Source: Acanthaster planci (taxonomy: Eukaryota > Echinodermata > Asteroidea > Valvatida > Acanthasteridae). From it: DNA of 47,393 nt. A program made the translations under genes and the position numbers. The notes under the pieces were generated by a model. The model did not search any database and was not told the origin of the DNA. It worked only from the letters and a program-made list of their open reading frames with translations. The DNA is taken from NCBI RefSeq assembly GCF_001949145.1, contig NW_019091360.1, forward strand, positions 383,088-430,480. Direction: 5' to 3'. Shown here piece after piece: positions 11,326 to 23,014 of this stretch; positions within the stretch are counted from its first letter, which is position 1; each line of letters opens with the position of its first letter.

Positions 11326-12369
11326 AAAACCTTTCATAAATTTAACAATCAATACCCAAAGCGTGTCACTATATCACTTGTAAATTAACAAAGTGAAACC
11401 AGTACGTCATTCAACAAATGGCACATTTTAAGACGTGCGACAATGCAAACAGGTGCACAAATATCGAGAATTGAGTACTGCATATTTTCTATGGAAATCA
11501 TCAACTCAGTGAAATTATCAAAATTATTAGGAACTTAATACAATAATAAATGAAGGTTTATGGGAGATTAAGATGCTTTGTCACAGTTGCGGCAGATTCC
11601 ATCAACACTCGTCGTCCGAGTCACAGGAGCAAACACAGTCACAGGACAGGACGATGCTGCAGAGAGCCATCAGGCTCCAGGAAGGACAGCAGGTTGTGGA
11701 ACAGGCTACACTCAGAATGTGGAACAGTAACTGCGGAACTACTCTCAGGCCTCAAAAGCAGGGTCCCAAGGAAATTAGTGCTTCGTAGACCATATACATC
11801 ATCATACAAAGACCATCTAGAATGGAAAATAATCAAACTACTCCATACCAGAAAGCAGATACAGCTTCCAAAATCACTATCTTCTAGTGTTGGAAAAAAT
11901 TAATAAAGTTCCACATAATTTCAACCAAGCAATTCAATGTAAAGAAATCACAGAGTGTAACTTATGGCTGCTGTTGTTACGCTGACCTATGCTTGCCCGA
12001 GCCACGCCCAAGACTTCACAGAGCCAAAATCATCTGTGCCGATAGCCAAGGGATGGCACAAGCTAACCAAAATGGCCATGTCAGCATGAACTCAAAACAC
12101 CATGTTCCTTCTACCGCAACATGTAGCAAATTCCACCCATGCCCAATTCCATCCAACCTTATATACACACATCTACTTTCAATAAATACTAAGGATGCAC
12201 TGATGCATGCCCATGCATTCCACAACTAGACCAGAGGGTAAACATAAGACAAAATTGGGGTTAAACTAGGATTTCTGTGACCAACAGCAACCATGGTCCT
12301 ACAAGAGAAGAAACCCAATAAAAAGAAAATATTTAGTCCATAAAATTCAGCTGTGACACAGTCCCTACC
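11326..12369. other. Intron 2 DNA without recognised exon
   Basis: Open frames at 11550-11903, 11573-11788 (+) and 11639-11836 (-) overlap in three frames and show Gln/Ser- or Arg-rich composition without a known domain. The 78-codon frame at 11993-12229 is also unrecognised. I see no splice sites that would connect any of them to the caspase-like gene. Confidence 0.4.
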
Positions 12370-12550
12370 TGATTCCATGGGTTGTACCCAGAATATTCCT
12401 CTGGGATTTTCCTCCCACCTCTAAAACTCTATTAAACTGCTTCCCATCATATCCTCTGTACAGGTTTCTTTAGACTTACGAGCTACAGTGCCTTGGGTGC
12501 TTTTGAGGAATCCTTGGTGTCATTACCAGAAATGATTAATAATAATAACG
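12370..12550 (+). mobile_element. 3' part of a SINE-like repeat
   Basis: TCCTCTGGGATTTTCCTCCC followed by ACCTCTAAAACT resembles the body segment of the SINE at 2905-2945. The fragment ends in AAT triplets (12537-12548), a plausible LINE-mobilised tail. The head with the polymerase III boxes is absent. Confidence 0.5.
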
Positions 12551-13734
12551 AAATGAACGTTGTGTTTGTTGGTAGACAAGCGCTGAGCTGTTTCTGATAA
12601 ATTAGGGCAGGAATCGAACAGCTGTCATGAATATGTAAGTGTGCTGTTTAAAATGTAAGACACACAGTATAAGCAGGGCCCGATATGCGTGGTTGCATGG
12701 AAACTTGGCAGATTCCCTGAAACAGGCTGGCTGAATTTGTACTCGATACACGTACAGAGAATATGGCCCTTACCGTTGCGGTTCTTACCCCTACAGGTGG
12801 TGTTGCCAGCATTACCAGCAGAAGGCAAATTTTTTTCATTAGCAGAGGAAAGTGTGTTTAAACAATGAAAGGAGCCCTACACCTTGCACAGTGGATGCAG
12901 ATCTTTACTCTAGTTTTTGATTGGAAACAATAATTGATGATAGATATGAACCTACTTCCAACAGTGCTAGTTTCTGACCCAGTAGTTTTCCTCAAAACAT
13001 CTAACGGTGACATCATGCAACCATCCAGTTCCCTCTATTGAAAGGTAAAAAAAATTCAATAATCTAATTTGAGCAGATGTCTGGGGTGAAGTTTGCCGGA
13101 ATTCCTTGACAATTGTAATGTTTGTGCAAAAATTTAGATTGATGACGTCATCAGACCAGAAGTGATAATAAAAAGTCCTTTTAAAAATCACAAAAAAATC
13201 AATTCTGACAGCTACAGTCTGAAATTGCTCATCACAAAATAGAGCAATTATCTGCATCTATTGTCCAAGACGTTGAGCTTGTTATGTTTTTCATGCTTAC
13301 CATGCGCCCATAGTGAAAAAATTGCCTTATGCTGCTGATGGTTGCAACACAATCCGTAGGTGTAAGACCTGAAGCAGTAAAAGCCATATGCTTTGTACAT
13401 GTAAAGTGTGTAATTTGGAACCTTGCTATATTGGGGGAATCTGGCAAAATGCGCAACACGTGGCAGGGAAATCGTGTGAGCGTGTATTGTCATTGTCTTC
13501 TGACACAAGGGTAGTGGTGCCACAGACCTGAATTTGATTTTGGCCTGTTCCGTGCTGGTAAATGCATCATATTTTCTGAACGTGTACGTTTTACTAATGT
13601 CGCAGACTCCAGCACTTTTATCCATGACTGACCTTGTATGACTTTATATTCGGCACATATGTATATAGTCCATCAGGCCAAGATGGTGTCAGAAAAGCAT
13701 AGTCATCAGGAGTCTCTTGAAATGAGATTAAAGT
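12551..13734. other. Intron 2 DNA without recognised exon
   Basis: Short frames on both strands (12625-12839, 12967-13257, 13232-13625 on -, 13329-13514 on +) overlap and have no recognisable domain. Nothing further was identified. Confidence 0.4.
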
Positions 13735-14370
13735 ACAAACCTCAATTCTCCTTATCTTCTGAAGTACATGTCCAATCGGGTTGAAACTTTGCAGATGTCT
13801 TGAAAGGGAAGGGATGTAGGATAGACTGACATCATGAGATCATGACTATTGGGTTCGAACCATGCAGATATCTTGAAAGGAAGTGTTATAGAGGAAAATT
13901 GATCTCACTTAATCATGATGTCATCAGATAACAAGTCATGTAAAATGAAAGGTGGACCCTTAAATGACTCGACATGTATCTCTTGAAGAACATGCTCGAT
14001 TGGGTTCAAAGATCAAACCATGCCGATATCTGGAAAGGGAAGTCTCATAGAGGAAAATTGACCACATGTAGTGATGATGTCATCAGATAGCAAGTCACTT
14101 GACATTAAAGCGCACATCTCCTGAAGTACATATCTGATTGGGTTGAATCTTTCTCAATAGCTGCAAAGGGAAGTGTTATAGATGCAAATTGACATCATGT
14201 AGTAATTATGTCATCAATTGACAAGTTATGTGACATTAAAGTTGCATCCTTTAAAGCTCTATTTCTCCCTTAGTACCTGGTACATGTTTGATTTGGTTTA
14301 AATTGTGTTATATAGAAGGTAGATGGCATTGTTTGATGTTGACACCATCAGTTACAAGTCATGTAACATG
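13735..14370. repeat. Diverged tandem repeat, unit about 145 bp, four to five units
   Basis: Several landmarks recur in the same order at roughly 140-155 bp steps: GAAGTACAT/GAAGAACAT, GATTGGGTT (near 13848, 13997, 14135 and a weaker one near 14290), GGAAGTGTTATAGA, AAATTGA, and GATGTCATCAG (near 13916, 14071, 14208 and 14345). The units differ by many substitutions and small indels, so the array is old. No open frame runs through it. Confidence 0.75.
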
Positions 14371-14833
14371 TCAAGATGACAGGGATTGTAATGTTTTAGC
14401 AGATCCATTTCAATTCCAGGAATTAAGTTGCTGAAAAACACACAAATGATGCGTTGAAAAGCTTCCAAATCTGAAGCACCTCTGTCTGTCTGTGGATGTT
14501 AATTGTAATAACAAACATCTTCTAGTTCTCTTTTAAGTCCTTCAAAAATTCATCACAATTATTGCTACATACGAAAAAGTTGCTGGGACCAGACAAATTA
14601 CTTTGTTATAACCAGGACATTGTTAAAACGTATAGAAAAACCGAAAAAAAACACACAAAAAATTCAAGAAATTGGGATTTGCAGATATTACCATTTTGTT
14701 ATAATAGTGTTCTTTATATCGAGAGTTGACTGTACACTGTGAAACTGTAATAGAACTGGCTATGGATTGATATTCACACGAAGTATTGGGGAGCCAATAT
14801 AAAACAAATAACTCCGCTGTCTGTTCTTGACAG
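14371..14833. other. End of intron 2 with a mariner/Tigger-like terminus
   Basis: GAGAGTTGACTGTA ending at 14734 is the mirror of the terminus at 5846 and of the one at 41139, so one end of a related TIR element lies here. The partner end was not found. The intron closes with TTGACAG at 14833. Confidence 0.5.
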
Positions 14834-15097
14834 AGAATCAAGGCAGCCTTCCTGATGATGAACTTGTTCAACTGAGTTCACATTTGGCATCTGAATGGCG
14901 AAAGCTTGGGTCATTTCTTGGGCTTGGTCACCACACACTACAAGCCATAGATCTAGACCAACATTCCACAGAGGGCAAAGCCGCAGAAGTACTCTTCAAG
15001 TGGCGGCATACTTTGTCCAACAAAGAGGATGCATATGGAATTCTGTCAAAGGCACTCAAGATGTGCGACCGCTTGGATCTTGCAGAAGTAGTAAATA
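14834..15097 (+). CDS. Exon 3 of caspase-like gene: first death domain
   Basis: The exon is 264 bp, phase 1-1, acceptor TTGACAG and donor A|GTAAGT. Its 87 full codons form a death domain: LSSHLASEWRKLGSFLGL for helices 1-2, then LQAIDLD, the KAAEVLFKWR segment with the conserved Trp, and LSKALKMCDRLDLAEVV for helices 5-6. Death domains bind other death domains in receptor or adaptor complexes such as those of FADD, TRADD or ankyrin/UNC5 families. In family terms this is a whole domain in a single symmetric exon, which suits exon shuffling. Downstream comes a linker exon at 18369. Confidence 0.85.
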
Positions 15098-15820
15098 GTA
15101 AGTGTCAATTTATGACCTTCACTCTTTCATTTTCAGTATTTGCTGTGCTGGCTTTTAATCAGTCATGATTTAGTGACAAAAGTGTTTCATATGTATTGAC
15201 ATACATGTACATGTACTGGTAGTCACATTTATTTTTATAATGTATTTATAACTGGGTATTCCCACAAAAGAAAGGGAAACTCCCAAAGACAAAGCATGGC
15301 CATAAGAGATTGAAAGAGTACAAGCCCTCAAAGCCTACGATGCACTTGATGTTTATTGATGATATTGCTTTTTGACAATTATGAAACTCTGATTCATCAT
15401 AACTATAAGGCCTGAATTTGAGTAAAGCTGAGCAAGGTCTTTTTGGTGCATAAATAATAACTCAAAGAAATACGTCTTATAAATGTATTTTTACCCTAAA
15501 TAAACGTTTCTGAAAAAATCTTGTTAAAACAAACTGGAAAAATACATGTATATGTCTTAGTCTAGTAATAGTGAAAGTTTATAAAAATTGAATTTGTAAA
15601 AATGGACTTGAAAAAAATACACCATACAAGTGAACTATACACTTTCTGTTTCGAAATGCATTCTTCATGGCACTATTTTAGACATAAGTACAGTACATGT
15701 ATGGTAGCTTCGGTAAACGGTAAATGTTCTGCTACAAACACTTGTCTCTTAGTTAATAGTTGAACCATCCCATAAACATGAATTTTCAGTCTGTCCTCTC
15801 TCAATCCACTGGACTTTCAC
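15098..15820. other. Start of intron 3
   Basis: AT-rich sequence with TACATGTACATGTAC words near 15205. No exon or element is recognised until the TIR at 15821. Confidence 0.45.
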
Positions 15821-16400
15821 TCAACCACTTGCTGCCTGATGGTTTGAAAAATGCAGTGCACATAATCAGGACTTTTTCAAGATTTTCAGTTCTCAAAATT
15901 CTTCAGAAATTCATCATTTCAATAAATGGACGCTTACACCCACATGAATTACTGTCTGGTGGCCACTCTAGTCTGACAGACAAAATCTATTGACGCCCGA
16001 GTATTTCAGCCAGGCCTGCAGCCTTGTGAAAAGAGCCCAGATTGTGTGCGGTGTTATGTAACATTCTTTTGTTCATGAATCTGGTACAGTGCGCTGCTGA
16101 CCTCTTTTCAATAGGGGCCAGATCAGCATGCAGCAGTGCTGTGTGGCTCAACGCTGTGGTGGTGGAACGCTTTTGTCCCCAGTGGTAATCTGCTTGCACT
16201 AAATGCCCCAAACCATGGTATACTGTTTCAAAACTAGGCTGGATTATCTCCACTATTGAGATGCCTAGCAGCCAGGTCTTTTGTTCCGAGTCTGGTCTTT
16301 TGTTACAAGGCCTAGTTCCCTTTGTTCAATTTTGGAGACCCTGGCCACACGTATAAACACACGGTGCCCGAAACCAGATTTCCCAGTGGCAAGTGGTTAA
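15821..16400 (+). mobile_element. TTAA-type (piggyBac-like) MITE, family A, copy 1
   Basis: About 580 bp. The left end TCAACCACTTGCTGCCTGAT and the right end, read on the other strand as TTAACCACTTGCCACTGGG, are the same inverted terminus; the left TTAA has mutated to TCAA. The interior matches copies at 18843-19429 and 44194-44787, for example GCCCGAGTATTTCAGCCAGG near 15993, TGGTATACTGTTTCAAAA near 16217 and the GGTCTTTTGTTCCGAGT block near 16276. No transposase frame is present. TTAA targets are typical of the piggyBac superfamily, hence the assignment. Confidence 0.8.
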
Positions 16401-16819
16401 CCCTTTGATGAGAGGAATTTCTTTCTGAAAGCCAACTCCAAGAATTCCAGTCTTGCTTGGTCACGAAGGCTGCCGGCCAAACCGCAAATTCTCGGTTTGT
16501 GGCCCTGCGTGCTCTGCACGCTTTGAATTACACGGTGAAAAGGCTGATTGTTCGGTGGTACGCGGCTCTACTCATGCTTCCACATTCCCGTTGCCTCTTT
16601 TGAAAGTGGGGACTATTGTGAAGCTGGTGATTGTGATGCAAATTCGGTCTTTCCATTTCTGGGCTACACACAAAGGCCAATTACCATATATACAAGAGCC
16701 AGGGTCTGCCTTCTTTCACCGTGTTTGCTCGAGCGTGGGCCGAGAATAATAGCAAAAAGCGGGCTGAGGATCTAGATTTTTATGGCGTGTCTTGCTGCGT
16801 CCCGGCGCGGAGGGGTTAA
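16397..16819. mobile_element. TTAA-flanked repeat abutting copy 1
   Basis: The sequence begins TTAACCCTTTGATG at 16397, sharing its TTAA with the end of family A copy 1, and ends GGAGGGGTTAA at 16819, which reads TTAACCCCTCC on the other strand. Only the outermost TTAACCC is symmetric, so this is a weaker call than the others. Two overlapping frames (16453-16749, 16548-16775) have no recognisable domain. Confidence 0.5.
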
Positions 16820-17763
16820 TGAAACACTGAATAAAAAATACTGAGTAACAAAATCACTTTATTGACAATAGTATCTAACTGCATGATGCTCAGTCCAAGC
16901 TAACACTTGGTACAGTAACTTATTCCACAAGCTGTCCCAAGACATTTTTATTTGCCATTTTTAAGACTGAATTGAAGAACTGTAGTGATCATAACCAGAG
17001 AAATGCATTCACATTTACCAGTGTCCGTAGAATGCTTGGAACCTATTGTTTATCATAAATGAAAAACAGCAATTGTCAAATTTGCATCTTTCATTGCTAT
17101 AGTTCATGAGTCTCCTTTTGGGCATATACCTTGTATAGGAGTGCTAGTTTCCCTTTGATCTTGTAGTATACAGAGGAGCTGATATAAAAATTGTCATAAT
17201 TGTAGTTACAAGTTTAATGATAGTGTGCACTTGTTTGCAAATTTGCGTACCTGCCAAACATTCTGATTTTATCAGAACTGCCTAGATTTCCAAGTTTTCA
17301 GACTGCTGAAAATGGGAAAGTAGGGCCTACCAATTTCCATGAAAAGGGGGATAGAAAACTCGGGAAACAAAGGTGCTAGGCCTATTTGCAGAAGAAAAGA
17401 GGGAAGAGAAAAGAGGGTACTATTGGCTGTGTCAAAATGGAAGTTTTTTAACACATACACTGTACATGTACATACATGTGCATGGATGTTTGTAGATACA
17501 TGTAGCTTCTCTTGTGCGGCTGCTTATTTTGCTATAGGTTCCTACATGTGCAGATTTTTTACTTTTCAATGTTGGCAGGTATGTAATTATACCAGTAATT
17601 TTCATGATTTTACTTCTTCCTAGCAACATTTTTCATCTAATCGATCAAGTATACATAAATGGGATTTTTAATTGTGTATTCTCTAAACATAATAGTACCT
17701 GGTACCATACTTGTAGACAAACAGTAACAAGAAAAGGGCATATTATTATTTTAGCTGCCAGAA
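16820..17763. other. Intron 3 DNA without recognised element
   Basis: AT-rich sequence with a TGTACATGTACATACATG tract near 17460. Short frames on both strands overlap and none is convincing. Confidence 0.4.
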
Positions 17764-18168
17764 TTAAGGGCCGGCGACCATTTAGACCTGGTTTGAAAAG
17801 GGCCCTCCCGGTAAGCTTGCCCTGTTGCAAAAACCCCTTTCATACCGGCCTGGCTACCAGCCTGGGATGCTAGACTGGTTATTGATCTCGAACTTCTCCA
17901 TCCTGGGGTGTATTGTTTGCAAGGACTGGCACATGTAATCTATCCCAGAAGGAACCTGCTTGTGGTTTTTAATCCTTCAGCACTATACAATGTTTGCACT
18001 AATCCGCTTAGACCCCTATTCATCTGTGGAAGCAGGGGGGGGAAGCCTTCCATCAGGGACTTTGAAATGCAGATGTGCAGACAGGCCTGATACCGGCCTG
18101 GAGTAGCCTGAATACTGGGAAGGCATTATACATTTTCAAACTGGGTCTAAATGGTCGCCGGCCCTAAA
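17764..18168. mobile_element. TTAA-type MITE with GGGCCGGCGACC termini (family B)
   Basis: The left end TTAAGGGCCGGCGACCATTT at 17764 matches the reverse complement of the right end, TTTAGGGCCGGCGACCATTT, ending at 18168. The TIR continues inward through AGACC to GTTTGAAAA, about 35 bp with few mismatches. The flanking TTAA is intact on the left and one base off on the right. The interior is non-coding. The terminal style again suggests piggyBac. Confidence 0.8.
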
Positions 18169-18368
18169 GAGATTTTTAATGCTGAGTCAGATATCTTGCC
18201 TTCCATTTATGGAATGACCCTTATTTTCTTTTCTCTGGGTGGTTAGCTGAAAGTTCAGTCTGTATATTTATGAGCTGGGTTAGTTTCTCCTGTAGTTAAA
18301 AGGAAAGATTCACCTGAGGTTGTTAATCTCCAGGTTCTACCGGTATCTTCATTTCACTGTTTGTCTAG
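18169..18368. other. End of intron 3
   Basis: Short stretch closing with a pyrimidine-rich tract and TTTGTCTAG at 18368, the acceptor of the linker exon. Confidence 0.45.
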
Positions 18369-18542
18369 ATATGGCACGAGAGCATCAGCAATCTGCACTT
18401 TCTCCTGGCAAGGTGGTATACCAAGATATGGGAGGTCATGGCCCAACACCACACCTTATGAAACCCAGTGACTTCTGCAAAACTAGTGCACCATCTTTAC
18501 CTATCCAAGCTACCAGGCCAGTCAGCTTTACACATATATCTG
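18369..18542 (+). CDS. Exon 4 of caspase-like gene: linker between the two death domains
   Basis: This 174-bp exon has a good acceptor (pyrimidine tract then TAG), a donor G|GTATGA, and phase 1 on both sides. It joins exon 3 and exon 5 in frame. It encodes a Ser/Pro/His/Gln-rich segment without a domain, beginning MAREHQQSALSPGK and ending PVSFTHIS. The inference that it is an exon rests on phase, length, splice signals and the similar low-complexity style of the later linker at 37888. It could be an optional cassette or a false exon. Confidence 0.6.
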
Positions 18543-18842
18543 GTATGATGCTGTACTGTAAATGTGTACATGTACAGTGCAGCGTACATGTAAGAGGGGG
18601 GTACCTGTATATTCCACTAGGGAAGAATTCAGTTTCTTCTTGTTAAGCACACACCTTGTGTCTGACTTGGGTTGATTATATACTGCAAACAAGGCAAATA
18701 TATGGTCATGCTATGTACGCACACTTAAGATCTCACCAGCAGTGGTGGGTTTTTTACGCTGGTAGAATACTCCCACTTACTATCTGCTTACATAAAAGTT
18801 TAGGTTTATCTGACCAGAGGCAGATTTTGATAGGTGATAACA
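18543..18842. other. Start of intron 4
   Basis: Contains a CATGTACAGTGCAGCGTACATG inverted word near 18565-18590. No element or exon was recognised. Confidence 0.4.
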
Positions 18843-19429
18843 TTAACCACGACCTGCCGGGTGGATTTCTCTTGAGCGGGATGTGATGGCGGGACCTTTT
18901 TAAGATTTTCTGTTTTCAAAATTCGTCAGAAATTTATCTGTTCATTTACTGGACATTTATACCCACACAAACGACTCTCTGGTGGCTATTCTAATCTGTC
19001 AGGCAACCTTTATTGATGCCCGAGTATTCAACCTAGGCCTGCAGCCCTGTAAAAGGGAGCCCAGAATTGTGTGGTGTTGCATAATTTCCTTTGTTCCGGT
19101 GAATGCCAGTAGCATCTTTTCATACGCGGCTGGATTAGTGAGCAGTGATGCTGTGTCGCTTATCAATGGGGCCCTGGAGCCCTTTTTTCCGCGGTGCTAA
19201 TTTACGGGCGCACTATGCCCAAAACAGTGGTATACTGTTTCAAAACAGTGCTGGATTACCTTCAAAAAATGGAAGTCGAAAAATGATGGTAATTCCCAGT
19301 AGCAGGTCCTTTGTTCCGAGTGCAGTTCTTGGTTACACAGACCAGCTCTTTTGTCCGAAACCGGGCGCGCCGGCTTTGTGTATAAACACACATTGCCCGA
19401 AACTGGGCTCCCCGGCAGGAAGTGGTTAA
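18843..19429 (+). mobile_element. TTAA-type (piggyBac-like) MITE, family A, copy 2
   Basis: About 587 bp. It starts TTAACCACGACCTGCCGGG at 18843 and ends CCCGGCAGGAAGTGGTTAA at 19429, whose reverse complement is TTAACCACTTCCTGCCGGG, so TIR and intact TTAA are visible at both ends. The interior aligns with copies 1 and 3 (GATGCCCGAGTATT near 19015, GTGGTATACTGTTTCAAAAC near 19225). It lacks coding capacity. This is the best copy for defining the family. Confidence 0.88.
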
Positions 19430-19694
19430 GCAATAACCTTGTAGACCGTGGGCCAAACAGACAAAGCCTGTACATTTTTTACACGATCGGGCTCAACTCC
19501 TACGACTAACTAATTGTCACATAACAAGGTGTTAAAAAATCGGAACTACAAATTGGGGGATGTTCATATGGAATTTTCCTGCATGTTAATGTTTAGCAAC
19601 AAGAAATAACAACCAAAAAATCTTTTAAAAATGTTGAACATGGCTCAGGTCATTGTAGTCTGGTCTCCATCCCGATTGTTTATTATTGTATAGT
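19430..19694. other. Intron 4 DNA
   Basis: No feature recognised. Confidence 0.3.
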
Positions 19695-19810
19695 AAGGTG
19701 GAAAGCTTACGGTAGCACCATTCAAGGATACGATCTCTTTGTGTTCAGAACCATACAGACTCACAAAGAGATTGTATCCTTGCATGGTGCTACCGCAAGC
19801 TTTCCACCTT
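19695..19810. mobile_element. Foldback hairpin element, 49-bp arms
   Basis: The 49 bases at 19695-19743 are the reverse complement of 19762-19810 with only three mismatches, leaving an 18-base loop. The arms start AAGGTGGAAAGCTT and end CTCTTTGTG. As RNA this would form a long, nearly perfect hairpin. A foldback MITE is the simplest explanation; a small-RNA precursor is possible but there is no support for it here. Confidence 0.88.
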
Positions 19811-19989
19811 AGTTGTCTGTCACCATGAATAGCTTGAAATTCTGTTATATAGTACTTGACGTTTGGGGATCAGGCGTGACCATGAAATTCAGCATGGCAT
19901 CATCAAACGAGAGCCACTACGACAAAAGTAAAAAATTTTGGTGTGTGATATTCATGTCCTTAACTCAGTTACTGGCAAGTAGGCCTGTG

Positions 19990-20454
19990 NNNNNNNNNNN
20001 NNNNNNNNNNNNNNNNNNNNNNNNNNNNNNNNNNNNNNNNNNNNNNNNNNNNNNNNNNNNNNNNNNNNNNNNNNNNNNNNNNNNNNNNNNNNNNNNNNNN
20101 NNNNNNNNNNNNNNNNNNNNNNNNNNNNNNNNNNNNNNNNNNNNNNNNNNNNNNNNNNNNNNNNNNNNNNNNNNNNNNNNNNNNNNNNNNNNNNNNNNNN
20201 NNNNNNNNNNNNNNNNNNNNNNNNNNNNNNNNNNNNNNNNNNNNNNNNNNNNNNNNNNNNNNNNNNNNNNNNNNNNNNNNNNNNNNNNNNNNNNNNNNNN
20301 NNNNNNNNNNNNNNNNNNNNNNNNNNNNNNNNNNNNNNNNNNNNNNNNNNNNNNNNNNNNNNNNNNNNNNNNNNNNNNNNNNNNNNNNNNNNNNNNNNNN
20401 NNNNNNNNNNNNNNNNNNNNNNNNNNNNNNNNNNNNNNNNNNNNNNNNNNNNNN
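19990..20454. other. Assembly gap (465 N)
   Basis: A run of undetermined bases. The apparent open frames of 167-268 codons across it are artefacts of the N run and should not be annotated. Confidence 0.99.
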
Positions 20455-23014
20455 TTCCTGGAAAACCACCATGCCGATGAAAACCCGGTCCCGCGGTCAT
20501 ACATGATACTTGAATTCGGAGATCGGCAGCTAATTTTGTTATCCACTCCGCCCATTGTACCGCAAGTCGTTTTCCTAGTCCCGGAATTTCCTAGTTCACA
20601 AGAGCGAAAAAACCACTAAAATTCACGGGCGATAGGCCACTCGCCACGTGTGATTTTAAATATTTCTTTAAATTGAATAGTCATATAAACCTTTGCATCT
20701 AATGTCTGCTTAATCAAAATGACTTATTTAGAGTTTCCGTTTTTGTTAATTTAGCGAAAACTGCAAGCTTTTCCCCCACTCTCGGATCGCGCGGCGTTAC
20801 CATGCAAAGTCGTTGTGAACTCAACTACACGGGCGCAGTAGAAATGTATGTGACGTAATGGGTTCGTCAACTGTGCGGCGCGGGGAGGGTAGCGTTGATA
20901 GCTCACTGTACAGTTGAAAAGTTGAGTAAAACCTTACGTAATTTCCACCTTTTTAATTCATTGTAATTCTTATTTTTCATCTAATTTTCTCAAAATTAAA
21001 AGATTCTTTATTAGAAAAGCAATTTTTTCAATGGTTTTGGCTGAAAATGGATTTTTCGTAGGGTTACTTTTTATTTGTGAAGACGTTTTTGTCTCGACCC
21101 TAAACCGATCCAGAACTAGGAAAGGTGTCATCGTCACTTTCGTCGATCGATGTGTGAGTCCAAATATAAAAGCTTAGATTTTGAAAAAAAATTGAAGTAT
21201 ATCCAAAACACAAAGTTGACTTCTGACCATATTTCACTCGAATTAGCTGCAGTCTTACTAAATAATTTTCGCAATCCGGAACTAGGGAAATAATTGTACC
21301 AAACCTATATGAACAAGAGACCGAAGGGGTTTTGTCTTATGAGGGGGAAGTATTTATTAAACTGAACCACTTCATCGTGGTCCATACCTCCGTGTGGCAA
21401 AACTTTCGTATCGCTTAGTCATTTGACAACGTGAAGCGCTGCTATTTTTTCACTTGGGCTTCCCTATGTTTGGTCACATGACCGTTCTTTTTACGGTCAC
21501 GTGGCCGCTGCAGTGTCAGCGATTGGACTGCCTGAAGGGGACTACAATTGGGCCCGCGTTGCAATCAGGTTACATGTAGTTTCAGCGTCTTGAAAGCCAG
21601 GATTACACAGTTACAGCTACGTTGATTTATTCAACGTGCCGTCCTCGTCTGAAAAGAAATGAACTTGCAATGACTCCTAACCCCATACATAGACTTCCGA
21701 TACTTTCAACGCCGTTTGAAGCGTTTTGGTGGCGGTTTTTTAATCAGAAACTTCAAAATAAGTGGATATAATGGTGTGGGCATTGTTCGAGTTACAGTGG
21801 TATTTTTGTACATAAAACTTTAAGCCTTTTAACCCGTGACGTACATAGCACTGATCTGGTCCCGTGACACGACCAGCGCTCATCATTTGTGCACACCACA
21901 TGCGTTCCGCGTGTACGTGGTCATGAAGCATCCGGGACATTTCCTTTGAGCGTTTGCAGGTGCTTATATCATGTACGTGGTTTGCAGCTCTGTTCTCTTT
22001 TCTGATGTTCCCCGTGAAGATTTGTATTTCTGTTTCATACACCCACAAAAAAAATTGCCACCTAAAGGTAACAATTTCGTTTGATAAAAAGGTAGGAGAG
22101 ATTAACTCCGACGTTTAGAACAATGTTCTGCTTGCTTCTTATGTACCAAAAAGAACCGTGTTTCGGGCACATAATCCACCGGGTTGCGCGCAATGCCATT
22201 TGTTATCAGGCGATCTCTTTTCCGGGTACCCGATGTTAACAAAAAATGGGTATCCGGTTCTAAAAATACCCGCAAATGCACACCCCTACTGGCAAGGTAA
22301 CACCTTTTTCAGAAGTGTCATGGGATAAAGTCTAACACTGCATGGAAAGATGGCAGAGTTGTGAGGGCCATTTCACTGAAATAGTGCAAGACTTTCAAGC
22401 AAGTCTTGATGTGGCGAGCGACGACGTTTCCATCAGTAACCACAGGTAGGCCAACTTCGACGCTACGTAGACACACGGTCAGGACGACTGATTTGCCTAA
22501 TATGCTTCTTTCAGTTTTTAATGTTCTTAGGTGTTGGTTGTTTTCCTTTTGCATATTGAGAACTTTACATTAAATTTATGCAATCACGACTTTCATCATG
22601 TACATGTAGGCCAAGGCCCGTAGGCCATGTAGGCCGAGGGTCATTCAGCATGTTCAGCTCACTTGAAGTTGCAGTCTGGCAGTTGCACTTTGCAGATGGA
22701 TTGTACTTTTGGTTGGCAACATTTTATGTATGGTTACATGTATTGACTGCTTTATTTTTGTTTTTCTTATTTTCACCATGTTCACTGTCTGTCTATTGCT
22801 TGTTTCATGCCAACTAGGCCTACAGTCATTGTTAGCCAACTTGACTGATGACAAGTCCACCGTTAAGAATGTCTCATCAGCAACAACTTAATCGCAATTG
22901 CTTACGAAACAAAGTGTCATTACACACATTGTACAGTACATGTACGTGGAGGTTTACACAAGCAGTGACAAACACTGTGCCTTTACACATCCTGATTGTT
23001 AGATTGTCTTTATG
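20455..23014. other. Intron 4 DNA without recognised gene
   Basis: No domain was recognised in any frame. The words TTTCCTAGTCCCGGAA (near 20571) and CCGGAACTAGGGAAA (near 21276) form a weak inverted pair about 700 bp apart that may be the ends of an old element. A tract of repeated AGGCC words lies near 22606-22640. Frames such as 21740-22048 (-) and 22318-22554 (-) are unassigned. Confidence 0.4.

Noticed and set aside
11550-11903. Gln/Ser-rich frame as a possible extra exon between DED2 and DD1
   Set aside because: No phase-compatible acceptor and donor pair was found that gives an open exon joining phase 1 to phase 1, and three frames are open at once, which suggests chance.
19813-20619. 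268-codon open frame, and three - strand frames across the same place
   Set aside because: Most of each is the N gap, which has no stop codons by definition.
20571-21290. Weak inverted pair of CCTAGT(C/T)CCGGA words as a TIR element
   Set aside because: The match is short, the left side is next to the assembly gap, and a similar word lies in the middle (near 21113). The evidence is too thin for a feature.
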